Assembly: GCA_030789695.1 (NCBI GenBank)
Contig: CM061132.1
Coordinates: 29,908,418 to 29,972,417, forward strand
Length of the DNA stretch: 64,000 nucleotides
Direction of reading: 5' to 3'
Source: Scilla litardierei
Taxonomy: Eukaryota > Streptophyta > Magnoliopsida > Asparagales > Asparagaceae
The notes under the pieces were generated by a model. That model made no database searches, was not told the DNA's origin, and saw only the letters and a list, made by a program, of their open reading frames with translations. How positions within the stretch are numbered: position 1 is the stretch's first letter; each line of letters starts with the position of its first letter. Below are positions 9,481 to 21,830 of this stretch, in pieces. A program made the translations under genes and the position numbers.

Positions 9481-10753
9481 CTGTATTTTTTTTCGTTTTT
9501 TTTCATTCTTTTTTTTTCGCTCTGTTACTTTCTGTTTTTCCCTTGTTATTTTCAATAATCAGGTTCTAAGCATGATCTTTCCTGTATATTTTTTGCCTGT
9601 GTTTGTATATTTCTTGATTATTCTTAGGTTCTGAGGACATAGATGCACACTAATTTTAAGTTACTACTTCCAGTAGGTAAAATGGCTTTGCATGTTTGGT
9701 GTAGATGTTTATATCCGTGTAAATAGTAAATACTGAGATGAGCTTGACAGAGCACCTTGTGTGTAATCATCGTATTGATCATGACTTAAAATACTACAAC
9801 TCTTACACCATTTTTTGTTGGTTGTAAAACAATAGACTATAAATCTAACAGTTTACTAATTAAGCCGTCGTTTTTATGCTAACTGAAGGCTTTTTTTGTT
9901 TGTAGTCAACACTAAATGAAATGTTTCAGTTTAAATAAAGTGGATCATTAAATGTAACGATTTCCTTAGGAAGTAGGCCAAGCGGATGCTACAATAGCAT
10001 AGCTATTAATATCGAAGCAACTCTGTTAATGTTTATACTGATTCCGGAACATGGCAATTCTCTCTGTATACATATATATCGACACATATGCCTGAATGTT
10101 CAGGGTTGCTTTATCTTGATTATCGCCACACACTGGAGGCTCAACAAATAAAATGATTGCCAACTGAGCTATACATATGAATACAGTCAGATGCATATGG
10201 TAAATTTATATGCTTAAATCTTTCATGAAAATACAAGTGACTTGATTGCACCAAAATTGTCATGTTTCCACTTCTGTCCTTTGTTCTTTTGCCATCATGA
10301 AAAGCTTGGATACAAATGCAGTGAGTCACCATTAGAGACCATCATTTGTTATGAACAATCAATAGAAGTCTTCATTTCATTGATTTCTCTCCCCGGGTGG
10401 TGGATGCAAAAGCTAACATTATTTTGTCTCTCATCCATTGCCAAGACGGCACAAAGCTCATGCAGGAGATGACTGCTTAGAGAAAACCTGCACCACGGAG
10501 AAAATAATTAGTACCACTAGAACAACAGTAGAATGGAAATCACTTCCAAGAAATATGAAGTTTTCTCTCTTCTGAATAAAATATTCCACATGATAGCATA
10601 ACACCATTCAATAGCATCAAATTGTCCACAATGCATCAATATTTTGTTATCATTATTATTATTATTTGATTGCGAGTTTGCGACCCACAGATTCAAATTT
10701 TACTTGTATGAGAATGAAATGAAATGAAAAAGTGTTTGCTGTATATTGTGTTG
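9481..10753. other. Non-coding AT-rich stretch up to the assembly gap
   Basis: No convincing exon or repeat was found. A short open minus-strand stretch near 10350-10465 has mildly protein-like composition but is under 45 codons and unassigned. Confidence 0.4.
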
Positions 10754-11253
10754 NNNNNNNNNNNNNNNNNNNNNNNNNNNNNNNNNNNNNNNNNNNNNNN
10801 NNNNNNNNNNNNNNNNNNNNNNNNNNNNNNNNNNNNNNNNNNNNNNNNNNNNNNNNNNNNNNNNNNNNNNNNNNNNNNNNNNNNNNNNNNNNNNNNNNNN
10901 NNNNNNNNNNNNNNNNNNNNNNNNNNNNNNNNNNNNNNNNNNNNNNNNNNNNNNNNNNNNNNNNNNNNNNNNNNNNNNNNNNNNNNNNNNNNNNNNNNNN
11001 NNNNNNNNNNNNNNNNNNNNNNNNNNNNNNNNNNNNNNNNNNNNNNNNNNNNNNNNNNNNNNNNNNNNNNNNNNNNNNNNNNNNNNNNNNNNNNNNNNNN
11101 NNNNNNNNNNNNNNNNNNNNNNNNNNNNNNNNNNNNNNNNNNNNNNNNNNNNNNNNNNNNNNNNNNNNNNNNNNNNNNNNNNNNNNNNNNNNNNNNNNNN
11201 NNNNNNNNNNNNNNNNNNNNNNNNNNNNNNNNNNNNNNNNNNNNNNNNNNNNN
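10754..11253. other. Assembly gap (500 N)
   Basis: Exactly 500 undefined bases, the usual placeholder length for a gap of unknown size. Apparent open frames across it are meaningless. Confidence 0.99.
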
Positions 11254-12119
11254 AAACTCCCATCAATCCAATTCAAAGAAAAGTAAGGAAATAAGCACCG
11301 TATCACACGTATCGGGAAAATATCACGATGTCATGGTTTCTAACTTTCATGGAAATGACCAAAACAAAAGAAATTTCCTCTAAGTTGTGGGAGATGAGAT
11401 TGCATCAGTCATGTTGCTTATTCTTTCATTTGTACATTCATTTTTTCTTTTCTTTTCTCTTTTTTTTCTTTTTTCTTCTTTTTTTTGGTTTTTTTTTTGC
11501 ATTCACACGATAACGCCATAAATGCAAATACCGCCACCACTGCCTACACGTGATAACGCTATATAGGCAAAGGGATGGAATGGTCCCCTAAATCTCATCT
11601 TTGGCGTCCTCCCCAATGTTTCGTGGGGCACCGGCTACTCGATTTGATTAGGAAAAACATTCACTTATACTAACTTTCTTTTTCATTCTCCAACATGAAT
11701 TAGCAACTCATCCACCCACTCCTTAAGAGGAAAACAAAGCATGCACAATTGGCCAAATCCAATCCAATTAAAAACTACACCATTCATCCCAACTCATCCA
11801 ATTACTTACACCAAACTTTTTCCAAATTATCTCAAAGAGATATCACGACGTATAAAGTAGTTCATACATGGCATATTCGCATATGAATCCAAAATGGAAA
11901 AGGAATGAAAACGTGCCAATCAAACATCGAGAAATCGATACCAAAATAATAATCCGAAAATAGCATGACATGAAAGCATGTAGGGACAACACAAAGCTAA
12001 TGGCGTAGGGACAAGGAGGCCAAAATATGATATGCAATAAAAATCATGGGATGAGGCAAAACATGGAGGGATCTCAAAAAAAAAAATTTAACACCAAAAT
12101 CCTAACAATCCTAAAGATT
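11254..12119 (-). other. Non-coding region, probably 3' part of gag-only element G
   Basis: AT-rich and free of coding signal. Its position beyond the polypurine-like motif of element G suggests internal 3' DNA of that element. The second LTR of G (matching 14106-15533) is not seen here and may lie in or beyond the gap. Confidence 0.4.
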
Positions 12120-12127
12120 CTAACACT

Positions 12128-12150
12128 CTCCCCCCAACTTAAAATAAGCA
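12128..12150 (-). other. Polypurine-like motif of element G
   Basis: Minus-strand AAGTTGGGGGGAGAGTG, preceded by CATTGAGGACAATG, matches the conserved purine-rich motif found downstream of the coding region in plant Athila-like and derived non-autonomous elements. No LTR start is visible directly after it, so it may not be the functional priming tract. Confidence 0.55.
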
Positions 12151-12267
12151 TTGTCCTCAATGATGGAAGAGTATCAGATCTTGGCAAAAGATCCTAGAAA
12201 AGAGAAAAAAAAAACGAAAGCAAACATGCAAAAGCAAACTAACTAATTTTTTATTTATTTACACTAC

Positions 12268-13932
12268 TTAAAGGAAAGAATACACCTTAGCAAAAGGCGG
12301 ATCCCGAATGTATAACGGTGGTGGCAACTGCTCGATCATATCCTTACGCTCCTCCGCAAGCATCGCCACGTCCAATGCCCTACCTCCATTGCGGGCATTA
12401 ATGGCAAGCGACACAACCCCGAGCATCTCCTTACGATGGATTCCTGCAAAATGGGGGAGATAGGTCGTGTCAAAAATAATTGGGCGAGAGCACCCATCCA
12501 AGTGAAAAGCTTGCCAAAATGGGTCGTCGAAATGAATAAAAGAATTTACGATCAAATGACGACAATCCGAATCATTATGATATGGAATTAAATAATTTGA
12601 TTCGGGGGTGGAGGGAAAAGAAAGATGGGAACTTCCCTGAAATTTGATGCTAGGCGTGGCATGATACGCTGCCTCAGGAGGAGGGGGAAGTGGCTGCAGA
12701 GAGAAAACTGAAGTAAGAGGGAGCTCGGGCTCAATATATACCATATCGTAATCCCCGTCACTATCCTCTTCCTTGACATCAACATCAACAATCTCTGCGG
12801 CACTCCCCACAACTGGTAACTGCTCCTGACACACCTCCTCGATGACTGGCAAGTGCGCATCCTGAGGCGAGGGAAGTGACATCTGTGATAGGACTGGAGG
12901 TAGACTTGTCTCGGGCAAATCCAAGCACGGACCACCCTCGTCATCCCAGAAATAGTTCATCTCAGTCATCCTCCCTAAGTACTCAACCGCCTCGACCAGT
13001 GAAGCTAACTCTGAAGTGGATCGTGGCTCAGGCTCCATGGTGTCCTCAATCTGCTCTCGGCCATCATGCACATCCGCTTCATCCTCAACCTCAAAGTGAA
13101 AATGCATCGTGTCACCGTCGTGGTCGACACACACTCCATCATCTATCTCCTCTGACTCCTCAAAATATATATGCTCAAATTCCTCTACTTGGCCCCAATG
13201 CACCCTCTTCACGGGTTTTTCTTGGTATTCCATAGGGTCGCATTGGAAAGAGCCCTCAGCTGGCTCCTCAGGCTGGTCCTGGACCTGCTGCTCTGCATCC
13301 TGAAGTGAAAACTGGGACTGGCTATCATCCTCATATCCAAGTGACAGCTCTCCAGATGGCGCAGTCTGCTCCCACTCTGCAAGGTCCCTCAGGTAACACC
13401 ATGAATCCTCGGTCGAATAATCAAAGAACTCTCCACCGCAGCTCATCTGCACCAAATCTCGCCCAGATGGTGATAATCCAGTATAAAATATCTGCAGGAG
13501 ATTATCCTCGTGGAAACTCTGGTGTGGGCACTCAAGCACCAAATCAGTGAACCTCTGCCAAGCCTGATGGTAGGCCTCCCATTCAGCTTGGGCAAAGCTC
13601 GCTATGTACTGCTACATGGCCTGTCGCCCCTGTACCTGCTCCAAAAAAGTAGGCAAAAATACTCGGAGAAATTCTGCCTGAAATGACAACCAAGTAAAAT
13701 TTGAGTCAAGAGACAACGAATCAAACCACAATCTAGCATCATCATGCAAAGTAGAGGGAAAGAATCTAAAATATATGCAATCATCATCAATATTCCCACC
13801 AAGACATGAAAACATCCACTCTTCAAAGTTTTTAATATGTAAATGAGGGTTCTCCCACTCCGTGCCATGAAAGTATGGCGGAAGTGGGATATCCTCCAAA
13901 TCAAAGTCCGAAAAATCTGAAGATGATGCCAT
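12268..13932 (-). pseudogene. Athila-like gag of gag-only element G, one in-frame stop
   Basis: The frame from ATG 13932 carries a Ty3-type Retrotrans_gag domain in its first 200 residues (WENPHLHIKNFEEWMFSCLG, DDARLWFDSL). It is interrupted by a TAG at 13614-13612 and then resumes in the same frame to 12268. The later 350 residues are highly acidic (Glu/Asp-rich) and Pro-rich, with no CCHC knuckle, protease, RT or integrase. A downstream polypurine-like motif follows within 120 bp. Length would be about 555 residues without the stop. The layout is that of a TR-GAG non-autonomous retrotransposon rather than a truncated Athila. Confidence 0.75.
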
Positions 13933-14086
13933 GTTTTTTTAAAAAAATTCAAGAAAATGAAAATAAACAAGCAAAAGACTCAATAAGTGGAAAATAAATA
14001 AATGGAAAGACACACACTAAGAGATAGAAGTATCACACTAGAACTTTCGAAATCAATCAAAAATCGCTAATAATAGAAACCGTTGT

Positions 14087-14104
14087 CTCCGGCAACGTCG
14101 CCAA
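14087..14104 (-). other. Primer-binding site of element G
   Basis: Minus-strand TTGGCGACGTTGCCGGAG lies two bases from the LTR end. It matches the TTGGCGCCGTTGCCGGGGA primer site of Athila-type elements with two differences. Confidence 0.75.
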
Positions 14105-14105
14105 T

Positions 14106-15533
14106 TGGTTGACTCGAAAAACGCGCAAGTGCACGCCTTCCACTCCCAAGCGTATGAGTGTCAATGCAATATAAAAATAACCGGTGAGTACCGGGTCGGA
14201 TCACAGGGACAAGTCGTTCTATTTTCACAAATTTGATCGATAACGAAAAATAAAGTGTGTTACAACTAACTCGCTAACGGTGGAAATGTCGGAAAAGTGT
14301 GGTGAAAACGAAAATCTTACCTAAGTGGGTAGGGTTAGAGAGCCAAAGGTGGAGTAGGATCGCTAGGAGAGAAAGCATGGGTTGCGGGTTCACTAATGAT
14401 GGAGTTAATCGAGCCCAAATCACCCACATATAACTCAATTGATTTACCGGCTAAGGAAACTCAATCGGAATATTTAGTATTAAAAACACAACAATTTGCA
14501 ATAGGGATGAACGTATTATCATAGCACTAATCAAATTAGGAGCATGGATTCATCTCGAATTGTGCCCTCTCGGGACTTAACCAATTAAATTTGTGCCCTA
14601 ATAATCATTCAACATTAACATTCAAAATTTGGCAAGAGGAAATTAGGGCAAGAATTAACATCCAACTCCAATGAGTCACAACCCAATCAATTCAATACTA
14701 CACAATCATAGCAAACAATAGGATAATTGCATTCAAAATTAACCCAAGTTTCATACAAAAATGAGATATAAAAATTACAATAGGAAAAAGGAGAGATTTC
14801 ACCAAGAACTCTCCCAAATGAGCTCCTCCCTCCTCCTATTTGCCTTCATCCAAGCTTCTCCAAGCTACAATGGCCTCCTCCCCTCCAAGCCCTAGCCCTA
14901 ACTCTAATGGGAGAGGAGAGCCCCCAAGAACCCTAAAAAAATTACAAATCAGCAACTCTCCGGCCCCCTACAAATTTCGCAGCAACCCCTCTTCAATGTA
15001 TTGCGGGTCGGGTTTTCTGTGCTCCCCGACCCGCCCGTTGCAAGCAAAACACGCGCGCGTTCAGTGAATTCGCGGAGCGGGCCGGCCAGCAGGCCGGCCC
15101 GCAAACCGCGAGGGTTTTTTTATTTTACTTTTTTTTAAATATAAGAGAACACGGCCCGCTCAGGAGAGCGGGCCGCCGGAGCGGGCCGGCCAGCAGGCCG
15201 GCCCGCTCAAAAAAAAATTCTTATTATTATTTTTTAAATGCGCGGCCCGCTCAGCGAGCAAGCCGCAAGGCCTGCGGGGTTTTTATGTGTGTTTTTTAAT
15301 TTTTTTGTTTTTAAAATCCAGAAACTCCTCAAAATTGCTTCATAGCTCCAAATAAATCCCGGAAAATAGCTAGAAAATCCCAAAAATTCTGAAAAAATTT
15401 CAGAAAATCCAGAAAAATCCCAGGAGTACCTGAAAAATATGAGAAGCAAAAATTAGTTCACAAAAACCACATTTTATGTATAAAATAGGAATAGGCTTAA
15501 ATAAATCACGATATCACAAATACGCCCGTATCA
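14106..15533 (-). mobile_element. 5' LTR of gag-only element G (about 1.43 kb)
   Basis: On the minus strand it starts TGATACGGGCGTATTTGTG and ends TTCGAGTCAACCA, directly before the primer-binding site. It includes a GC-rich block with GGCCGGCCAGCAGGCCGGCC repeated (15079-15100 and 15186-15206). Boundaries rest on TG...CA ends and position because the partner LTR is not visible. Confidence 0.6.
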
Positions 15534-15539
15534 AGCCAC

Positions 15540-17843
15540 AATTATCATGATATACACATAAAATGCCCAGAAATGGGGGGAAAATAAGCAATTTATATCC
15601 CGAATCAATGCCACTACTCAGAGACATCAACAGTCACATTGAGACACTTTTTTGTCTCTTGAAATAAATAACAGTTGTCAGCAGATCTTTTCCCGGTCAA
15701 AATGCAAGCTCCGTCTTCATTTAAAACTAAGCACTCATTTTTAGTAAACTGAACAAAAAGACCTTGATCGTACAATTGGCTTATGCTGATAAGATTTGCC
15801 TTAAAGTCTTCCACATGCATGACATCTTTTAGATTATTGGATCCTGTCATCATTAAATCTCCCTTTCCAATGACCTTGCTCCTTTGACCATCACCAAAAG
15901 TTACATGGCCTTTGTTGCCAGTAACATACTCAGTAATGGGACTCCGATTGCCAGTTATGTGTCGTGAGCACCCACTGTCGAAGTACCACAAGTTTTTCGA
16001 AAATGCAATCATAGAAGTGTAAGCGACCATGCTATACAGTTCAGATTTCCTTACCCACTTTTTCATCAATCTTTTGCCGGTATGTTTATCGTTCCTTCCT
16101 TCATGCTGATGCTTCAAGTGGATGAAATAGTTCCTGTTCGTGTGCCCTACGAACTAACAGTAGTCACACACACACAGGACACCCAGATGTAGTACTCTTC
16201 TTCTGCTTCAACTTCTGTTCAACTTGCTTGAAATGTCTCATTTTTGCAAGTTCTTTAGTAACAAGAACATGTCTTTCCTTTGAAACATGACGATAATCTC
16301 CTCTGTTGTACCCTACACTAGTGCGATCTCCTGAGATTTTTCCCATGTTCAGAATGTCATCGAGCTTTGTCTTCCCTGAGTTCCACTTGTTGAGGATGTT
16401 TTCAGCCTTCTCAGCTCTGAGGTGAGTTTTCCTGAGTTGGCTCTCAAGATTTCTGAGATTGAGCTCGGTCTTCAATAGTTTAGCCCTAACATCGTCATTT
16501 TCACTTTTTAGTTTGACATTTTCTTCCTTTAAGATTTTGTTGACCTCACAAATCTTCATCCACCTGTTAAACATTGTCTGATAAGCCGACCAAATGTTTT
16601 CTTCACCAACCTACTCATCACTGCCTGCCTCAGAATCAATGTCACTGTCGGATGTTGTACTATATGTTGCAACATCCTTTCTGACATTTGCAATTTTGTT
16701 CTGCAATGTTGTACTAGATGTGGCAACATTGGGTCCAACATAGCTAGGGGTGTCACAATCGGATTGATCATCCGGAATAGCTGTAAAGGCAACATAGTTG
16801 CTGGTTGTGTCCTCATCTCTAGCACTTCCTTCGGAATCCTCATCACTCCAGGTACTAGCTAATGATTTTCCTTTCTGCTTCGTGAGGGTATTAGCACATT
16901 CAGCTTGTATGTGACCAAAACCCTCATACTCCATGCACTGTATTTCTTTACCTTTATTCTTCGGTTCATACTTCTGTATGGGACGACTAATAGCCTTTCC
17001 AGCAATAGGGAGATACAGTCGTGTTTCCTTGTTGGCAAATCTGAAATTCTGTCCCTTGTTGCTGATCTTTCTCAAAATTCTGCTGAAGTTCTTAGTCAAC
17101 AGTGCAATGTCATCATCAATATCCGATTCATTCTCAGGTTTAGGTGTTTCACTGACTTCTGTCTTTAGAGCCACCCCTTTGTCCCTTTTGTTCTGCTTCA
17201 GATTCATTTCATAGGTCTGAAGATATCCCATGAGTTCATCCAATCTCATAGTAGATGTGTTCCTCATTTCTTCAATGGCCGCAATCTTTGCAGAGAACTT
17301 ATCAGGTAGGGATCTCAGAGTTTTCTCAACCAACTTCTTTTAAGAGTACTTCTTCCCCAATTGGAAGGCCTGATTAGTTATATCCCGCAGTCTCCCATTG
17401 AACTCAGCTACAGTCCCATCATCATTCATCCCGAGATTTTCAAATTGAGATGCAAGCATTTGAAGTTTAGAGGCTCTTACCATACTGGTTCCTTCATGAA
17501 TATTCTGTAGTATATCCCACGCTTCCTTTGCATACTCACATGTGGAGATTAACTTGAACTGCTCTTCATCCATAGCTGTAAAGATAACATTCACTGCCTT
17601 TGAATTTCCCAGAGCCGCTCGATCTTCTTCGGGACTACAATCTTTATCAGGTATAAGGTGTTCTTTTCCTTCTTTGTGAACTTGGACTGGAGGAGTCCAT
17701 CCTTCTATCGTGGCCACCCAAGCTTTCTCATCGAGCGACTTAATGAATGCACGTATCCGAGACTCCCAGTAGATGTAATTTGTATCGGTAAGTAACGGAG
17801 GACGTGTCACCGATGCACCTTCTTTCGTATTCATGGTTTGCAT
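15540..17843 (-). pseudogene. SIRE-like Copia gag-protease remnant (element F)
   Basis: Order on the minus strand: gag N-terminus (17843-17340; EGTSMVRASKLQMLASQFE); a stop; gag middle (17333-16611; LRSLPDKFSAKIAAIEEM); a zinc knuckle with the second Cys replaced by Tyr (CMEYEGFGHIQAEC, about 16935-16894); a coiled coil (16574-16164); and an aspartic protease with WYFDSGCSRHITG (about 15978). The frame breaks several times between these blocks. After 15614 two more stops interrupt what would be the LWHxRFGHI pre-integrase motif, and the element ends near the LTR of element G. Integrase and RT are absent. Confidence 0.8.
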
Positions 17844-17895
17844 ATTAAAAACACAGGATCACACCCACTTTGACAACACAAAGCAGCACGGATGA

Positions 17896-17912
17896 CCTGC
17901 TCTGATACCAAT
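17896..17912 (-). other. Primer-binding site of element F
   Basis: Minus-strand TGGTATCAGAGCAGG is the standard initiator-tRNA-Met primer site of plant Copia elements. Confidence 0.85.
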
Positions 17913-18228
17913 TGATATTCAGTACATATGCACAACCAATAAAACACATAGATAAATCAAAGAAACCAAGGTGACACAAGGAACTTGGTAACGCAGTTCG
18001 GTGCACACACCTACATCTACGGGGCCTCGCCCAGGAAATCAAATAACTCCACTAAATATTAATGATTACAATCACCAATACCACGTATTATTAGGGGGAA
18101 CAACCTCCCCCACAATACAAACCGTTAGTGCTGATCTCAATCAACCCCGTGGAGTAATTTGCGCAAGATCCCCTAGCAAAACTGACAAAGATCAACTCCC
18201 TTTATCCCCTACCTTGGTGGGATAATCA
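17913..18228 (-). mobile_element. Probable 5' LTR of element F (316 bp)
   Basis: On the minus strand it starts TGATTATCCCACCAAGG and ends GTACTGAATATCA, next to the primer-binding site. The outer boundary is inferred from the TG...CA ends only. Ty3 sequence begins about 100 bp further. Confidence 0.5.
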
Positions 18229-18334
18229 TTTTTCTTTAAGTGATGAATGCTTTTCCATTCTGTTATAGTATGATATATCTGTTGATATGATTAGGATGGT
18301 TAGACCCTTATGTTAGTTTTATGTTGTTTTCCTC

Positions 18335-21300
18335 TTAGGCATTATTAGAGTTGCCTCTTTCCCTGCCCTGCCACTCTTTGATTCAGGAGCATCTCATTGC
18401 TTCCTGTCCCAACAATTTGTAACTAGGAAGTCTTTAGTAGTAGATTCCTTTGCTTCTAGTTGGAATATCCATACCGGGAGTGGAGTGATCCGCAGTTTTT
18501 TAGGACACCGTCAGTGTCCTGTAGAGATTTGTGGACGAAGATTGTATGTAGATTTCTTAGTGACGAAGATGCTTCATTTCGAAGCAGTATTTGGAATGGA
18601 TTGGTTAGGGATGTTCTATGCCACTATAGATTGTAGACTCAGGAAGATGGTGTTTCAAATTTCCAATCACCCAGCGTTTGAATTCTTTAGTGGTAGTAGT
18701 TCCTTTGAACCATTGAAGTTTAAGGCCAACCTAGTAAAAGAGATGATTATGGCGATGGAAGCTGAGCCAGTGTTGCCGAGGGTAGTCTGGGATTTTCCTG
18801 ATGTATTTCCAGACGATATCTATGGATTTCCCTTAGATAGATCTTTGGAGTTCACCATTGATCTGATTCCAGGCACCCAACCGATTGCGAAGGCTCCATA
18901 CCGTATGGCTCCTCCAGAGTTAATAGAGCTTCGTAGTCAGTTGAAGGATTTATCGGAGTGTGGCCTGATTCAACCTAGTATATCACCTTGGGGTGCGCCA
19001 GTGCTTTTAGTGAATAAGAAGGATGGATCTCGAAGGATGTGCATCGACTACCGGGAGTTGAACAAGGTAACAGTGAAGAATAAGTATCCTCTTCCTAGGA
19101 TTGATGACATCTTTGATCAGCTTGGTGGGTCGCGAGTATATTCAAAGTTGGACTTGAGAAGTGGTTATCACTAGGTAAAAGTCAAAGGATCAGATGTTTT
19201 GAAGACTGCATTTCGAACTCGTTATGATCATTACGAGTTCTTAGTGATGCCTTTCGGCGTTACTAATGCACCAGCCACATTCATGAGATTGATGAACCTA
19301 GTCTTCTACGAATACTTGGATAAGTTTGTGGCCATCTTCATTGATGATATCTTGGTGTATTCAAGGACATGGAGGATCATGCTGAGTATGTGAAGATAGT
19401 CTTGGAAACTTTAAGGTAGCACTAGTTGTATGCTAAGTCTAGCAAGTGTTAGTTCTGGCTGACCAAGGTTGCTTTTCTGGGACATGTCACATCCTGAGAT
19501 GGAATAGCAGTAGACCCAGAGAAAGTTGTTGCAGTGGAGAAGTGGCCAGTTCCTAAGTCAGTTACAGAGATTAGAAGCTTCTTGGGATTGGCTGGGTACT
19601 ACATTAAGTTCATCAAGGATTTTCCTAAGATAGCTACACAGTTGACTCATCTAACCATGAAGAGTGTTACCTACAATTGGTCAGAAGAATGTTACGAGCA
19701 TTTGATGAACTGAAGCAGAGATTGATCATTGCATTTGTATTGACGATTCCAGACTGTTCAGGTGGATTTGAGATTTTTTGTGACGCATCAGGCGTAGGAT
19801 TGGGATGTGTTCTCCATCAGCATGCTAGGGTAGTAGCCTATGCTTCTAGATTGTTGAAGACACATGAGAGGAACTATCCTACACATGATTTGGAATTAGC
19901 TACGGTGATATTTGCACTGAAGTTATGGAGGCATTTTCTTCTGGGTGAACGTGTAAAGATATACACATGTCACAAGAGTTTGAAGTATGTGTTCACTCAA
20001 AAAGAGTTAAATATGAGGTAGCGTAGGTGGCTCGAGTTGATGGCTGATTATGATATTGACCTCTAGTGTCATCCTGGGAAGGTTAACATTGTACCTGATG
20101 CTCTTAGTCGCATACTGACAGTGATGATGATGATGGCACATAAAGAGCTTTGGGGTGATATTCGGTAGATGGAGATTGAAGTTGTCATACCGGGTACATC
20201 TGTGATAATGATGAACTTGCAAGTTAAATCTGATTTGGTTGATAGGATTAAGGCAGCTCGGTCTGGCGATGGAAAGTTGAAGAAGATTCGAGAGCAAACA
20301 GAGGCCAGACTTTGCAATGATTTCATGAAGATCGATCTCTGTGTTTTGGAAGAAAAATTTGTGTGTTGTCAGGTGATATACGGGATGAACTGCTGAGAGA
20401 AGCTTATAGCTCACCTTATTCTATTCATCTCGGAGGCACCAAAATGTATCTTGATCTGCGACAACATTTCTGGAGGCATGGTATGAATCGTAGTGTGGCT
20501 AGGAGTGTAGCTCTATCTCTGACCTGTCAGTAAGTAAAAGCAGAGCACCAGAGAAATGCAGGGCTGCTGCAGCCTCTTCCGATACCAGAGTGGAAGTTAC
20601 AGCACGTGACGCTGGACTTTGTGACTGGGTTACCTCGTACTCCTCAAGGATATGATGCTATTTGGGTAATCGTTGATCGATTAACCAAATCAGCTCATAT
20701 TATTCCTTTTCAAGTTGGCTAGTCTATGGACCATCTCGCTAAGAGATATATAGAGGTAAGATTCTTTCGTTTTATATCTCCATCTGATTCGTCAGTTAAT
20801 GTAAATTCTGATTAAGTCATGTATGCAGGAAATCATGAGCATTCACAGAGTGCCTGTATGCATAGTCTCCGACCGTGACACTAGGTTTACGTCTCACTTT
20901 TGGAGAAGTTTGCAGGCTGGCTTAGGAACTCAATTGAGTTTCAGCACTGCATACCATCCACAGAAAGACGCTCAGTCGGAGAAGACGATTCAGATCATAG
21001 AAGATATGCTGAGGGCGTGCATGCTGGATTTCAAGGGCTCTTGGGATGAACATCTACATTTGGTAAAGTTCGCCTACAAAAATAGTTATCAAGCAAGTAT
21101 AGGCATGATGCCATTTACAGCATTGTATGTGAGAAAGTGTCGGTCTCCTCTTAGTTCGGATGATGTCGGTGACCGTGAACTGTTGGGCCCAGACATGATC
21201 GCTGAAATGGTAGATGTGGTAAGAGTCGTCAGAAATAATCTAGCCCCAGACCGTTATAAGCACTGGGCGGATGCAAGGAGACGACACTTAGAGTTTCAGC

Positions 21301-21720
21301 CATGCGAACAAGTATTTTTGAAGATCTCGCCTACTCGAGGACTGATGTGTTTTGGCACACGAGGTAAGTTAAGTCCGAGATATATTGGGCCTTTTGAAGT
21401 TTTAGCTCGTGTTGGAGAGGTGGCGTATTGGCTTGCATTACCCGCATCTCGTGAAGGAGTGCATAACGTATTTCACATATCGCAACTCATGAGATGTATT
21501 GGAGATCCTAGTCATGTCGTCGACTTCTCAGAAATTGAAATACAGCCAGACTTGATGTATGATCTGCAACTAGTGGCTATTTGGACAGAAGGCAGAAGAT
21601 ATTGCGGAAGAAGTCCATCAATCTTGTGAGAGTTATGTGGCACCGAGAGTCGCCAAGAGAATCTACCTGGGAACTCGAGGATTAGATGAGAGAGATGAAC
21701 CCTCACTTGTTTGTATAATG
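18335..21720 (+). pseudogene. Chromovirus-type (Tekay/Del-like) Ty3/gypsy pol remnant (element D)
   Basis: Domains in order: protease ([10 protein letters not shown], 18374), RT ([12 protein letters not shown] near 19036; FIDDILVYS near 19338), RNase H ([10 protein letters not shown] near 19776), integrase zinc finger with one Cys lost (20400-20530), integrase core (LDFVTGLPRTPQGYD, 20610; VSDRDTRFTSHFW, 20857; AYHPQKDAQSEKT, 20949) and the GPFEVLARVGEVAYWL C-terminal tail with a chromodomain-like end. Stops break it at the LRSGYH/Q site (19172) and at many places in 19390-19680 and 20020-20170. There is no gag and no 5' LTR: the 5' part is lost where it meets element F. A TTTTCCTCTTAG acceptor-like sequence ends at 18337, just before the protease. 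Confidence 0.9.
20756..20828 (+). other. Candidate 73-bp intron in the integrase of element D
   Basis: The segment starts GTAAGATTC and ends GTATGCAG, is T-rich, contains a stop in frame and is not a multiple of three. Removing it joins two integrase blocks in phase 0 (RYIE followed by EIMSIH), as expected for the conserved domain. It may be a true intron of this lineage or a chance insertion. Confidence 0.5.
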
Positions 21721-21830
21721 ACGTAATTTTATTGTAATTCTATGTAAGATGATATAATGTATAGAATGGTTTCTCCCTTATTTTGAAATTCCGATGGCGG
21801 AATTTTTTTTTTGGGGGGGGGGGGATAGGA

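Noticed and set aside
10350..10470. Minus-strand frame of about 40 codons with protein-like composition
   Set aside because: Too short, no supporting splice sites and no recognised family.
10662..11383. Open frames of 180-220 codons on both strands
   Set aside because: They consist of undefined bases across the gap.
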